Notes: generated by a model not told the origin, from the letters alone. DNA of 64,000 nt from Neocallimastix lanati (nom. inval.) (GCA_016946835.1 JACVTC010000038.1:127501-191500), one strand, 5' to 3'; shown: positions 12,276 to 24,064, counted from the stretch's first letter. Numbers and translations are program-made.

Positions 12276-12880
12276 TTTATAGTATATTATTCTCCTAATA
12301 TCAATAAAAACTTAATTAGTGAAATAAAACTAGCTAAAGAAGGATACTCTTGCGAAATTAAAAATAAAGGTGGAAATATTATTTTATGTCTCAAGGCTAA
12401 AGAAAATAAGATGAAGAAACACCAGCTGACTTCTCTATACTTGATTCTATTGAAGACAAAAAAGATAGTATATTCATTTATCGATCTTACACTAATACTA
12501 CTGATGCAAATGAAGAATCTTCTCCTCTCAAATTAGAGCCTACCCAAAAAGAAAAACTTGAGACCCAAGAAAATATTCAAAACCAACAAAAAGAATCTAA
12601 TAACAAACCACAACCTGAATTTAATTTCGAAGAAAATATGAAAACTTTAGTTGACATGTTACAATCCATGAAAGGTTCTGAAGGAAATACATTTGTATTT
12701 AATCCAAATATTTAGAAGAATAAACAAATTATTTCTAAAAGAAGTCATAGTCTGGATCCTGAATCAAACACAAGAAAAAATTCTGGACAATATGTTCTTA
12801 ATCCAGCACAAAAAGGAAAAATAATAATGAAGATACAGACCAAAATAAAAGAACCAATACCAGTCAGTATACATTTAATA
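12276..12880 (+). pseudogene. Decayed coding segment of unknown family between units 2 and 3
   Basis: A GC-richer stretch with coding character in three consecutive frames. 12291 to about 12408 reads as a polypeptide with ISEIKLAKEGYSCEIK. About 12409-12717 reads in a second frame with FSILDSIEDKKDSIFIYRS and NFEENMKTLVDMLQSMKG, then a TAG. After more codons (SKRSHSLDPESN, GQYVLNPAQKGK) a third frame gives TNTSQYTFNKVIINELK. At least two frameshifts and one nonsense codon break it. It lies exactly where homology to unit 2 stops and that to unit 3 starts, so it came in with, or marks, a rearrangement. The polar, Gln/Glu-rich content could fit the first ORF of a retroelement, but I cannot assign a family. 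Confidence 0.6.
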
Positions 12881-14005
12881 AAGTTATTATTAATGAATTA
12901 AAATTATTTTATATATTATTATAATGACTAAAAAAAGTAATATATCATTTATTTTTAATATTATTAATACTTTTATTTTTATTTTTATTTATTAATTAAA
13001 TAATGAATTACTTATTATAGAATATAAAAAGAAAAAAAGTAAAAATTACTCTTGTCAAATTAAAGAAAAAAAATAATAATAATTTCAAAAAAAAAAAAAA
13101 AAATTTTTTCTCAAACTTTCTTGGACATTCTCTTTTAAAATAAAAAAAAATTTTTTTTTTTATTAATAAACATTTTTACCTTTGCGTTAAATCTTGTTAG
13201 AAAATTAGTATTTTTAGTTTAGATTTTTAATTAATAATTTGTTCAATACTTCTATTTTATTATAATTTTAAATATTGAATAGTATATTATAAATAAATAT
13301 AATTTTTATTATTATTTTTGATTTAGTTTTTCATAACCATAATGATAAATATGTGCTATTAGATAATTTTTTTTATATTATAATAATATGTAGTTATAAT
13401 GATATAATTACTAAAAGATATATTTAAAATATCATTTTTTTTATTATTTTTAAATATTAAGTAAGTATTTAATTTTTTTTTTTAAATTAATCATTATATA
13501 ATATTATCTAGCATTTTTATTTTATTATAACATTTATAAAAAAAATTTTTTTTGAAATAATCGGTAATTGGTTTATTAATTATAAAAGTATTAGAATATT
13601 AGAATGACATCTTCATCTAATATTATTTAATTAATAAAATTGGTCTCTTTTTACATATTTAAATTTAATCAAAAATTGTTACATTTCTAATGGTTGATAT
13701 AATGTATTATTTTTAAAATAAAAAATATAAAAATATATTTAAATTTATTCCAAAAGAAAATGGAATAATTTTTTGATAGAAATGTTTTTAATTAATAAAA
13801 TTTATATTTATAATTAAAAACATGTAGAATAAAAAATTTGGTTTTTAGAATAAAATATTTATATTAATAAATATATTATAATATATATAAACAATATAAT
13901 GATTTTAATGATACAAATTTAATTTTAAAAAATTTCTATTTTAGAAATTATTTTATTTTTTTTAAAATTCAATTTTTTTTAATAATATTATATTGTCAAG
14001 TTTTC

Positions 14006-14165
14006 ATTGGCTAGATTGATCTTAGAGAATATCTTCATTATTAATGCTTTACTATTTGAAATTATTAATTAAATCATTTTTTAATTAATATTAATAATAA
14101 ATTATTTTAAAATAATAAAAACTTTAATAATAATAAAATGATAAAAATTATTTTTATATATAAAG
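14006..14165 (+). promoter_or_regulatory. Candidate promoter of SIL1 copy 3
   Basis: Inverted CCAAT box (ATTGG, 14006-14010) and TATATATAAAG (14155-14165), spaced as in the other units, 652 bp before the ATG. This unit keeps these elements although it has lost much of the distal 5' flank, which argues that the distal flank is dispensable. Confidence 0.45.
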
Positions 14166-14758
14166 TCAAATTTTTTATTCATTTTTTTTTTATTCAGTTT
14201 TTTTTTTAATAAATTTTTTTATATCTAAAGGAATAAAAAATAAAAAATTATATATCATTATTAATATTTAAATAAATAAAGAGAGATTTAACATTTATAA
14301 ATAGACAAACAAAAACAAATAAATAAAACAAAAAATAAAATAAAAAATAAATTAATTATAATATAAAAAGAAATAGAATTAGTAAAACCAATTTAAATAG
14401 AATTTTAATAGATATTTTAAAGATTGTAAAAAAAAAAAAAATAGTATTAATAAATTAATATAAAAAAAAATATTAAAATAAAAAAAGAAATATATAGATA
14501 AATAAATATTAACAGAAAATAAAAAATAAAAAATAAATAAATAATAAATAATAAATAATAAATAATAATAAATAATAAATAAATAAATTTAAGTATTAAG
14601 AAACTTTTAAAATAAAAAAAAAAAAAAAAAGTTTATAAAATTAATAATTAAATTAAAAAATAGTAAAAAATAAAATTAAAAAAAATAAAAAAAGCAAAAA
14701 AAAAGAGAAAAAAATATATTATAAATAAAACTAAAATAAGGAAGTTAAAATAAGATAT

Positions 14759-14799
<41 letters not shown>

Positions 14800-14806
14800 G
14801 AAGGAA

Positions 14807-16906
14807 ATGTTTAAGTTTAAAAATTTCATTTTTATAGCTTTAATAGCTTTGAGTTTTTCTTTGGTTACCGTTAAAGCTAACTTTGGTGAAGTTTTACGGT
14901 ATGGAAAGGCTCCAAATGGTGAGGATATTATTTGTGTCTACCGTTTTGGTATACCTCAAAATTGTTATCCAAAAGTTTTCCAACCAACTGAAGAATATCA
15001 AACCATTTTAAAAGGTCAAGAAGTTCCACCAGGTTTAGATGTTCAATTAAGTTTAATTACCGGTGAACGTAGAGCGAAGTTAAGTGATGCTCAAATTAGA
15101 GCTAAACGTTTAGCTCAACAACATCCACAATCACAAAAACGTTTCTATCAACCTCAACATGATTTACGTCAATTTCCTCATCCTCGTTATAACTTTTCAA
15201 AACAAGAAGAATTGAAGAAACGCCAAAATCAACAACAACTTGAAGCTCAACAACAATATCTTAATTATCTTCATAATGTACAGTTAAAGAAAGAAAAAGA
15301 AGCTGAAGAAGCCAAAGAACAATATCTTCAATATCTAAGAAAACAACAAGAACAAAAAGAATCTGAAGAAGAACAAAGTCAATATCTTGAAAATTTACAA
15401 AATCAAAAACAACAAGAAGCTGAAGAAGCTCAGCAACAATATCTTCAGTACCTTCAGAAATTACGTCTATTCGCTCGTTATCATCCATCAAGACAAACAT
15501 ATCAACAACGTCAATATCAACAGAAATATCTTTATTATCTTAAACAAGAACAATTATCGAAACAAAATGAAGCTGAAGAAGCTAAGGAACAATATCTTCA
15601 ATATATTAAACAATTAGAGAAACAAAGAGAATCTCGAGAAGTTCAAAGTCAATATCTTCAACAATTACAAAATCAAAAACAACAAGAAGCTGAAGAAGCA
15701 AAACAACAATATCTTCATTACCTTCAACAACATGAAAATGTTAAAGATTTGAGAGAACAAATGGATAATCAAAAACAAGAAAAGGAACAAGAAAAGGAAC
15801 AAGAAAAGGAACAAGAAAGAGAACAAGAAAATTTAAATGAAGAAGTTAAAATGAGTGATAAATTAGTAGATGGACAGTTAAATACTTCTGATAAATCACA
15901 TGAAAAAGATCAATTTAATGAAATTGTTACAGTTGAAAATGAAACAGAAGATGGTGAAAGTGAAAGAAAAATTGAAAATGAAATGAAAGAAAAGAATACT
16001 CAATCTCAAGAAAAAGTGGACATTCAATCGAACAAACATGAAAGTAATGAAAATCATGAAAAAAGAAATGAAAAAGATAATAAGAGTAAGGAAAGTGATG
16101 AAGAAGTTCCCAAAATGTATTATCAAGATAAGGTTTCTTATGATGAAGCATTTGGTAGTCTTAAAAAAGCTCAAAGTATAGAAGAAAAGATTGAAATTTT
16201 AGAACAGATAGAAGATATTGTTCACCATATTGAATTTGGTCAATTATTGATGAAGAATATTGAAGAATTTATTCCATATTTAAAGCATGACGATAGTAAA
16301 ATTCGTGCCCTATCCGCCATTTGTATTGGTAGTTCTCTTCAAAATAATCCAGAAGCAAGAAAACTTGCTATTCAACATAATCTCTACGACATTTTGATGG
16401 AGAGATTAACGAATGAAGAAGATAACAATGTTCTTAAACGTCTCTGTTACGCCTTTTCAAATCTTGTTCGTGGAGATATCAAGATGATTAAAAAAATTCA
16501 TGAAAGTAAAGGATTACAATTATTATATCAATTATATGTTAGAAAGCCATCTATTCATAACAGATTAGAAGTATTCATCACTGATATTTTTGATTCCGAA
16601 AAAATGAATGAAGGTACTAAATTAGAAGAATTTATTGATAAGCAGGGAGCACAACTTTGGTGTTCGGTTTTCCAACATAATATTCTTACTAACAGAGGTT
16701 ATATACCCGATTCCCTTAATTCTTTATCAATTATGTTAGAAACTTGTCAATCTTTAAGCATTAAACCAGAACTTCGTTTTGTTCTTCAAAATTTACCAAA
16801 TAAACAACCTGAATTGTTTGAAGAAGATCATGATTTAAATAATAGTATTCGGAAGATATTAAAATATCAACGTTCTGAAAATACTAAACCAAGTCAAAAA
16901 TATTAA
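14807..16906 (+). CDS. SIL1: SIL1-like BiP nucleotide-exchange factor, copy 3 (full length)
   Basis: Encodes 699 aa from the ATG at 14807. An upstream GTG in the same frame is not a plausible eukaryotic start. Residues 1-24 are a signal peptide with likely cleavage after VKA. Residues 25 to about 100 hold the SIL1 N-terminal signature (DIICVYRFG, NCYPKVFQPTEEY, PPGLDVQLSLITGERRAKL). About 105-310 is a Gln/Glu/Tyr-rich coiled region with two copies of a 55-residue repeat (EAEEAKEQYLQYL...QQYLQYL). About 311-435 is highly charged. About 440-690 is the HspBP1/SIL1 armadillo domain, recognisable by KIRALSAICIGSSLQNNPEARKL. Family members act in the ER lumen, where the armadillo domain opens the BiP/Kar2 ATPase cleft to release ADP. 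The family is usually about 420-460 aa, so the central insert is unusual. The C-terminus PSQKY carries no KDEL-like retention signal. Single exon. Confidence 0.85.
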   Translation: MFKFKNFIFIALIALSFSLVTVKANFGEVLRYGKAPNGEDIICVYRFGIPQNCYPKVFQPTEEYQTILKGQEVPPGLDVQLSLITGERRAKLSDAQIRAKRLAQQHPQSQKRFYQPQHDLRQFPHPRYNFSKQEELKKRQNQQQLEAQQQYLNYLHNVQLKKEKEAEEAKEQYLQYLRKQQEQKESEEEQSQYLENLQNQKQQEAEEAQQQYLQYLQKLRLFARYHPSRQTYQQRQYQQKYLYYLKQEQLSKQNEAEEAKEQYLQYIKQLEKQRESREVQSQYLQQLQNQKQQEAEEAKQQYLHYLQQHENVKDLREQMDNQKQEKEQEKEQEKEQEREQENLNEEVKMSDKLVDGQLNTSDKSHEKDQFNEIVTVENETEDGESERKIENEMKEKNTQSQEKVDIQSNKHESNENHEKRNEKDNKSKESDEEVPKMYYQDKVSYDEAFGSLKKAQSIEEKIEILEQIEDIVHHIEFGQLLMKNIEEFIPYLKHDDSKIRALSAICIGSSLQNNPEARKLAIQHNLYDILMERLTNEEDNNVLKRLCYAFSNLVRGDIKMIKKIHESKGLQLLYQLYVRKPSIHNRLEVFITDIFDSEKMNEGTKLEEFIDKQGAQLWCSVFQHNILTNRGYIPDSLNSLSIMLETCQSLSIKPELRFVLQNLPNKQPELFEEDHDLNNSIRKILKYQRSENTKPSQKY

Positions 16907-17724
16907 AAATGAAATTTTTAAAATAAAATAAAATAAAATAAAATAAAATAAAATTATATAAAATAAATCATAAATAAATGGAGATGAAATTGACATATGA
17001 CAATTATAAGAAAAAGAAAAATAAACTTAAGAGAGAAAATAAAAAATAAACTATATAATTTTACTGAATATACTGGTAATTTATCCTCATAATTATTATA
17101 TTTCCCATACCTTATTTATTTTCAAAAAAAATTTTATATGATAATACTATTAAAGAATAAGAAAAAAAAATATTTTGATAGTTTTTTTTTTTTTTAAATA
17201 TTCGTTTTCCAAAAAAAATTTTTTTATATAAATTATTAAATATAACTTACAATGTTATTTCAAATACTACTATTAAAATATATATATATATTTTATTTAT
17301 ATAAAAAATGTATAATGTATATATATATATTTATTATATATACATTCTATATAATATAAAAATTTTATAATAATATATAATAATCTTTTTTTTCTTCTTT
17401 TTTATAAATATTCAATTATTTTTCCTTTTCTTTTAAAAGAAAATTAAAAATAAAATTAATAAAATATTAATTATTAGAATTTCTTTTTATTATAAAAAAA
17501 ATAAATTAATAATATCATTTATTTAAGTAAAAAAATAAAAACTAGTAATAATTATTTATTACATAATTGCCAATAAATAAATAGAAATATATAAAAATAA
17601 AAAAAATTTTTTTTTTTTTTCAAAATTTTTTGTTTAATAAAGTGTTTTAAATTTTAATATTTATTGTTTATATTAATTATAATTATTATTAGATTATTAG
17701 ATATATATTTACATTATTTTTTAA

Positions 17725-17758
<34 letters not shown>

Positions 17759-17800
17759 TATGTATTTTTGTACTAATAGTAATGATAATATAAAGATCAG

Positions 17801-18019
17801 ATAAAATCAGGTGCTTATTCTGACATTCCATTCTTGGATGTTACTACGGCTCTTCTTCAATCGATTATACCTATTGCTATTGGCCAGCAATGGTCTTTAT
17901 TCAACAGGTTCAAATCGAATTCTACTACTATTACTACCATGAGCTCCAATGCTGAAGAAACAGTAAGACAGGCCGTCAGGGCTAGCCCAACCAATGAAGA
18001 TCATAATTTCGTATCTTAA
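17801..18019 (+). other. Conserved 219-nt ORF fragment, copy B
   Basis: Same length and frame as 4982-5200, with ATA where copy A has ATG and with several amino-acid changes near the start (PFLDVTTALLQ against LFLMVTAAILQ). An in-frame TAA lies five codons upstream. The sequence immediately before the frame, AGATCAG, fits a 3' splice acceptor. The nearest internal Met is at 17834, but starting there would cut the conserved frame. Hydrophobic segment, Thr/Ser-rich tail and the EDHNFVS end are kept. Function unknown. Confidence 0.5.
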
Positions 18020-18146
18020 AACTATGATTAACATTGTGAAGTCAAAAATAATTATTATACTACAGTATGATAATGCCCTTGTAAAGTCTTACTGATATTA
18101 ATTAAATGAAACTAGAATACATTACACCATTATTTTATTTTATTTT

Positions 18147-18197
<51 letters not shown>

Positions 18198-18871
18198 TAC
18201 ATGTATTTTATTAATTATTTAATTAAGATGAAACAAGTTTGCTGCTATTATAAAAAAAAAAAAATAAAAATAACATATATAATGTTAATAGGTTAAAAAA
18301 TAATAATAATCAAATGTTAAAATGACAAATATAAATTTGACTTTTGATACTATTAATTATGCATATCTCCTTTTAATTAGTATTATTATAAATTAATATT
18401 ATAATAATATTCACAGACATTTTATAATTTCATTAAATAAATTTCTGAATTATTTATTGTCATTATTAACTTATTATAATAATTTTCTATAGAATAGAGT
18501 TTGTAATTAATTTATATATTTATTATTTATATATTTAATATTTATATATTTATCCATTTAAAAAAAAATAACAAAAATCTATATGTAATTTATTATGTAT
18601 AAAATTTTAATAATTACAAAAAATTTTAAATAAAAAATAGTAAAAAGCAATAGATAATTTTCAAGAAAATTGGACTACAATTTAAAAAAATTAATAAAAT
18701 ATTAGAATAATTATTTTTGATAGCTTATTATGCTATATAACAAGTTACAATATATATATAAAGAATATGTAATAAAACATTCATATTTCATTTGTAATTC
18801 ATTCAAATTGGCTTTTATTATTAAATTATCACCAATACCGATAATATTAATATAAAAAAAAATTAATTAGT

Positions 18872-19162
18872 AAAACGTGGAAATATGGAAATTTAAGAAA
18901 GTTCTAAAAAAAAAAATTTCAATACCAAATTAAAAAGTTTTTTTCAAAAAAATTTAATTATGACTAAAAACTTTGTAATAATGGCATTTTTTCATTAATT
19001 CATATAATATTTTCCGCTTTTTCCGATTTATTATATTCATCTGAATTTTCTAATACTTAACCAAAATCACGTGAATTAAAGTTATTAAAGTTAAAAGCCA
19101 CTAAACTTCGAACAGTAAAATTTATTAATTATTAATAATAATTTAAAATTATTTTATAAATT
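18872..19162 (+). repeat. Near-identical junction block shared with 6633-6923
   Basis: These 291 bp match 6633-6923 without an indel and with only about two substitutions, spanning AAAACGTGG through the CACG(T/G)-containing start of the unit. Neighbouring DNA in the same units differs by many indels, so this block has been exchanged recently or is under constraint. Confidence 0.8.
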
Positions 19163-19329
19163 ATTATAATTACTATTAATTATTATAATTTGTAGCAATT
19201 GTATTATATGAATGTGGTTCATTTCGCCAATTTTTATAATACAAATTTTCAATACGCCATTTATTTTTAATGGCTTGTAAATTTATTTGTTAACGCCATA
19301 AAAAATTTTAATAAACTTATATGTAAAAA

Positions 19330-19545
19330 AAATAAATGTATAAATAAATAAACAAACAAATAAATAAATAAATAAAGAATGTAATAAGTATATAAAATAA
19401 AAATAAATAGTAGAATATGAATATAAAGTACAGATTGAATAAAATAAAATAAAATAAAATAAAATAAAATAAAATAAAATAAAGTAAAATAAATAGTAGA
19501 AATATAAATATAAAGTACAGATTGAATAAAATAAAATAAAATAAA
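19330..19545 (-). repeat. Left inverted arm of the 46-bp repeat family inside the MULE
   Basis: Two partial copies of the 46-bp unit in reverse orientation (AAGTACAGATTGAATAAAAT at about 19427 and 19514), separated by (AAAAT)n. The flanking AATAAATAAAGAATGTAATA is mirrored by TTGCATTCTTTATTTATT near 20608. The arm therefore pairs with 19860-20640. Confidence 0.7.
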
Positions 19546-19867
19546 TATCTAATATTTTTTTTTATTAAAGAATATTACAAATCAATGTTTTAGAAATGAA
19601 AATTTTTTATATTTTTATTATATTCAATTAATAATGTAATTTAATATATAAAACGATATTATTGATTGTTAATAATCTCATTAATTATAAATGATTTTTT
19701 TGCTTTCTAACATATATAATTAAATAAAACATTTTATTTTTAAAAATAAATTGTCTTTAATATTCTTTAATAAAAAATAATGATAAATATATACTTTATT
19801 TTATTTTATATACTTGTACTTTTATATTATTACATTCAATATTTATTTTATTTTATTTTATTTTATT

Positions 19868-20330
19868 CAATCTGTACTTTATATTTATATTCTACTATTT
19901 ATTTTATTTTATTCAATCTGTACTTTATATTTATATTCTACTATTTATTTTATTTTATTCAATCTGTACTTTATATTTATATTCTACTATTTATTTTATT
20001 TTATTCAATCTGTACTTTATATTTATATTCTACTATTTATTTTATTTTATTCAATCTGTACTTTATATTTATATTCTACTATTTATTTTATTTTATTCAA
20101 TCTGTACTTTATATTTATATTCTACTATTTATTTTATTTTATTCAATCTGTACTTTATATTTATATTCTACTATTTATTTTATTTTATTCAATCTGTACT
20201 TTATATTTATATTCTACTATTTATTTTATTTTATTCAATCTGTACTTTATATTTATATTCTACTATTTATTTTATTTTATTCAATCTGTACTTTATATTT
20301 ATATTCTACTATTTATTTTATTTTATTTTA
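19868..20330 (+). repeat. 46-bp tandem repeat, ten copies
   Basis: CAATCTGTACTTTATATTTA recurs at 19868, 19914, 19960, 20006, 20052, 20098, 20144, 20190, 20236 and 20282, an exact 46-bp period. It is followed by (TTTTA)n to about 20595. Because 46 is not a multiple of three and the unit lacks stops in the forward frames, long hydrophobic ORFs run through it. These are artefacts. Confidence 0.9.
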
Positions 20331-20748
20331 TTTTATTTTTATTAATACTTTACTCTTTTATATTACTTCATTATTTATTTTATTTTATTTTATTTTATTT
20401 TATTTTTATTAATACTTTACTCTTTTATATTACTTCATTATTTATTTTATTTTATTTAATTTTATTTTACTTTATTTTATTTAATTTTATTTTATTTTAT
20501 TTTATTTTATTTTATTTTATTTTATTTTATTTTATTTTATTTTATTTTATTTTATTTTATTTTATTTTATTTTATTTTATTTTATTTTATTTTACTTGTA
20601 TTTACTATTGCATTCTTTATTTATTTATTATTTTTTTTTACAAATAATTGAAAAACTAATTTTTCAAAGTTAGTATTTAGAATAATATTAGATAATTAAT
20701 ATAATAATTTTAATTATATAATTAAAAAATATTTATAAAAATATAGAA

Positions 20749-21775
20749 ATGGAAAAAAATCTTATTATTTATATAAGTGAGTCTAACAAAGGAAAAAAAT
20801 AAATTATTATTAATAAAAAATATAAATTTAATATTTCATATATAAGAAAAGATAATTCAAAAGTTTATGTACAGAAATAAATGTAAATCTTTTATTATTT
20901 TAAATGATAAGAAAGAAATCTTAAAATATGATAGTTCACATAATCATCCTGAAAAAAAATACGATGTATCTCTATCTATAATGAAACATAAAATTAAAGA
21001 TACAATTGAAAAAAGTTCAATTGTATAAAAATAAAACCCCTATATAATAAAATTTTTAAAGAAATGAGATTTATATGTCCAGAATATAATTCAATTAAAT
21101 CCTAAATATCAAGAAATTTAAATAAAAACTACCATCCAATGTAACAACATTTACTGAAATTCCTAATGAATCTAAATATTATAAAACAAAGTGAGGTGAA
21201 AATTTTATGATATTCAAAAAATATTAATTTAATAATTTTTCAATCTCCTTTTCAAGTAAAATTATTTAGAGTATATAATGATGATATATTTGTTGATGGT
21301 TCATTTTTTATTGCCCTTAAATTTAGTTATCAAATATTTATTACAAGAACTTACACTAAAGAATTAGATAGTTTTTACACTACTTCTTTTGCAACATTAC
21401 AAAATAAAGAACAAGAAACATATAAAAATATTTAAAAAATTAAGAAAAAAAAAAATGCTAATACATGTAACAATAATATTTTAATTGCAGAATCAATAAT
21501 TATTTAAATAATTTATTTCCAACAATACCATCTTATTATGAATTAATAGATAAATTAAATAAACTTGAACATTTACCATATTATGATTATCAAAGAAAAA
21601 TAAGAGGAATTTGGAAAATAAAAAAAAGACCAATAAATAAAGCTAATAAAATCAGTGTCTTAATTGAACGCTACAAAAATATTGAAACCAAGTTAATTGA
21701 CACTAAATGTGATAGAAATAATACTATTAATTTGTGGTTTGATTGTTTAACTAATTTAAATAATATAATATAAAT
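20749..21775 (+). pseudogene. MULE transposase relic
   Basis: Several frames together give a Mutator-like transposase. Near the start is a FLYWCH-type zinc-binding segment (KCKSFIILNDKKEILKYDSS then HNHPE, about 20875-20960). At about 21250-21420 comes the catalytic-region hallmark DDIFVDGSFFIAL followed by YQIFITRTYTKE. A C-terminal part (IPSYYELIDKLNKLEHLPYY...LWFDCLTNLNN) runs from about 21500 to 21770. Multiple stops and frameshifts separate these pieces. Catalytic residues beyond the first Asp cannot be placed with confidence. Confidence 0.75.
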
Positions 21776-22794
21776 ATAATTTTATAATAAATAATTAAAA
21801 AATGAGGAATAACCAAACGAAATAATCAGAATTCTGCCATTCAAAAATTTAATTTATAAAGCTTATTAAATTTATACAGTTTAAATAAATATTCAAATAC
21901 GTCTCTATAATTAATAATTTTATCATTATAATTATTATTTTTTTAATAACATTTAAATAAAAGAATTATTATTAATAATATTTATATTTTAATAACATTT
22001 ATATTTTTATATAATTTTTTTATTAATAACATTTAAATAAAAGAATTAAAATCATAAAATCTAACCATTGTATGATTTATTTAATTATTCACTTAATAAT
22101 TAATTAAAAATTTGAAATAGATAAAATAATATTATGTAGCATAAAATATCTATAGCCACAAATTTTTATATATCACGTGAAAAAATTGGCGTAATGCAAC
22201 CTCCTCGTATTATATATATCTTTTACTATTTTTATATTTTTATAATGATTAAAAAAAGTGGTATATTATTTTTTTTTAATATTATTAATAGTTTTACTTT
22301 TATTATTATTTATTAATTATATAATTAATTACTTATTATTGAATATAAAAAGAAAAAAAAGTAGAAATTACTTTATCAAAATAAGGAAAAAAAATAATAA
22401 TTTCAAAAAAAAAAAAAAAAAATTTTTTTTTCTCAAACTTTCATGGACATTCTCTAACCATCAAAATAAAATTTTCATTTTTTCTTTAACTTTCTTAGAC
22501 ATTCTCTAACCTTTAAAATAAAAAAAAATTTTTTTTTTATTAACATTTTTACCTTTACCAAAAATTAAATTAACCAATGATTTTTCTCCACTTTTGTTTA
22601 TAAATTATATTAAAATTTTCATTATTAAACAAAAATGAGTGTTAAGCATAATATATATTCAAAGAATGTAATTATCCCCTATTTAAATTATTAATTATTG
22701 TTTTTAATTATAAATTAGGAAGTAAATTTTATATTAAATATCTTAATATAGTCAACTTGGACCAAAATTATTAACTATTACTGTTGTAAATATT

Positions 22795-22828
<34 letters not shown>

Positions 22829-23187
22829 CAGAAATTCAAAACTTTTTTGCTCAATTTTTTAATTTATTATTATTTATTATTTATTATATTATTTTATTTT
22901 ATTTAATTAAAAAATTTGCAGAATTTATAAAAAAAAATATTACAAATTGTAATGTTAAGTAATTAATATTGATAAACTCGACTTTATAATTAATTTATAA
23001 TTAATATATTATTGAAAATATATTAATGTTACATTTGAAAATTGGATCAAAAAAAGTTAATTTTTTAATGCTATTTATTATTTATTAAAATGTCACACTA
23101 AAACTTTTATTAATTATTAATTCTTATTCATTTTATTTTAGTTTATTTCATTTATTGAATATTAATTTTATTTAATATTGGAAATAC

Positions 23188-23218
<31 letters not shown>

Positions 23219-24064
23219 ATTAGTCAATATCAATATTAAATTGTATTTTTTTTTTTTTTTTTTTTATTTTTAATTAATCAATAATCCCAATTTAAATTAT
23301 CCTTATATTGTAATAAATCTAATATTTATATTTATATATTAATTTATAACTTTTTATTGATATTTCATATAATTCTTTATTATTATTATTTTTGATTTGA
23401 TTTTTCGTAACCATAATGATACATATATGTTATTAGACAATTATTTTTTTATACGCCATAATAATATGTAATTATAATTATTAAAAGATATATTTAAAAT
23501 TTCATTTTTTTTATTATTTTTAAATATTAAATAAACATTTATTTTTTTTTATTTTTATTTTTTTTTTAAATCAATCATAATATAATATGATCTAGCATTT
23601 TTATTTTATTGTAACATTTAAAAAAAATTTTTTTCCGAAATAATCAGTAATTAGTTTACTAATTATAAAAATATTAGAATGTCATTTACATCTAAATATT
23701 AATAAAATTGGTCTTTTTTTAAATATTTAAATTTAATAAAAAGTTGTTACATTTTTAATGGTTGATATAATGTATTATTTTTAAAATAAAAAATACAAAA
23801 ATATATTTAAATTTATTCCAAAAGAAAATGGAATAATTTTTTGATAGAGATGTTTTTAATTAATAATTAATATTTATAATTAAAAACATGTAGAATAAAA
23901 AATTTGGTTTATAGAATAAAATTATTATATTTATTATATATTATAATATATATAAACAATATAATGATTTTAATGATACATATTTAATTTTAAAAAATTT
24001 CTATTTAGAAATTATTTTATTTTTAATTCAATTTTTTTTAATAATATTATATTGTCAAGTTTTT

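Larger units (their letters stand above)
6814..12280 (+). repeat. SIL1 array, unit 2
   Basis: The unit starts with the CACGTG block (6829-6834) and contains SIL1-like copy 2 (9487-10962 plus decayed tail). Its 5' flank aligns almost throughout with unit 1. The 3' flank from about 11100 aligns with unit 3, for example in the segment around TGAAATTGACA. The small 219-nt ORF present in units 1 and 3 is missing here and is replaced by AT-rich DNA with TTTTATACTACTTCA-type repeats (11760-11960). Homology to the unit 1 3' flank fades at about 12280. Confidence 0.85.
12881..19051 (+). repeat. SIL1 array, unit 3
   Basis: The unit contains full-length SIL1-like copy 3 (14807-16906) and copy B of the 219-nt ORF (17801-18019). 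Its 5' end lacks the CACGTG block, being truncated by the coding relic before it. About 780 bp of 5' flank present in units 1, 2 and 4 is missing or replaced around 13190-13300. A roughly 50-bp segment near 13905-13960 is shared only with unit 4. The 3' flank pairs with unit 2 just after the gene. The last part (18872 on) is nearly identical to 6633 on. Confidence 0.85.
19210..22206 (+). mobile_element. Degenerate Mutator-like (MULE) DNA transposon with 9-bp target duplication
   Basis: A 2,997-bp insertion in the unit 4 flank. GTATTATAT occurs directly before (19201-19209) and after it (22207-22215). Units 1 and 2 carry a single GTATCATAT at the empty site. The left end (GAATGTGGTTCATTTCGCCA...) and the reverse complement of the right end (GAGGAGGTTGCATTACGCCA...) match at about 19 of 26 positions, giving imperfect terminal inverted repeats with a shared CGCCAATTTTT core. 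Inside are inverted 46-bp repeat clusters and a broken transposase with FLYWCH-like and MULE catalytic-region features. A 9-bp duplication is typical of Mutator elements. The element is dead as it stands. It may itself hold a nested foldback element. Confidence 0.8.

Noticed and set aside
19868-20328. CRISPR-like regular spacing
   Set aside because: The 46-bp units are contiguous with no unique spacers, and the context is eukaryotic.
19780-20647. Two long overlapping hydrophobic ORFs (210 and 277 codons)
   Set aside because: They run through ten copies of a 46-bp repeat and (TTTTA)n. With a period not divisible by three, all frames stay open without coding meaning.
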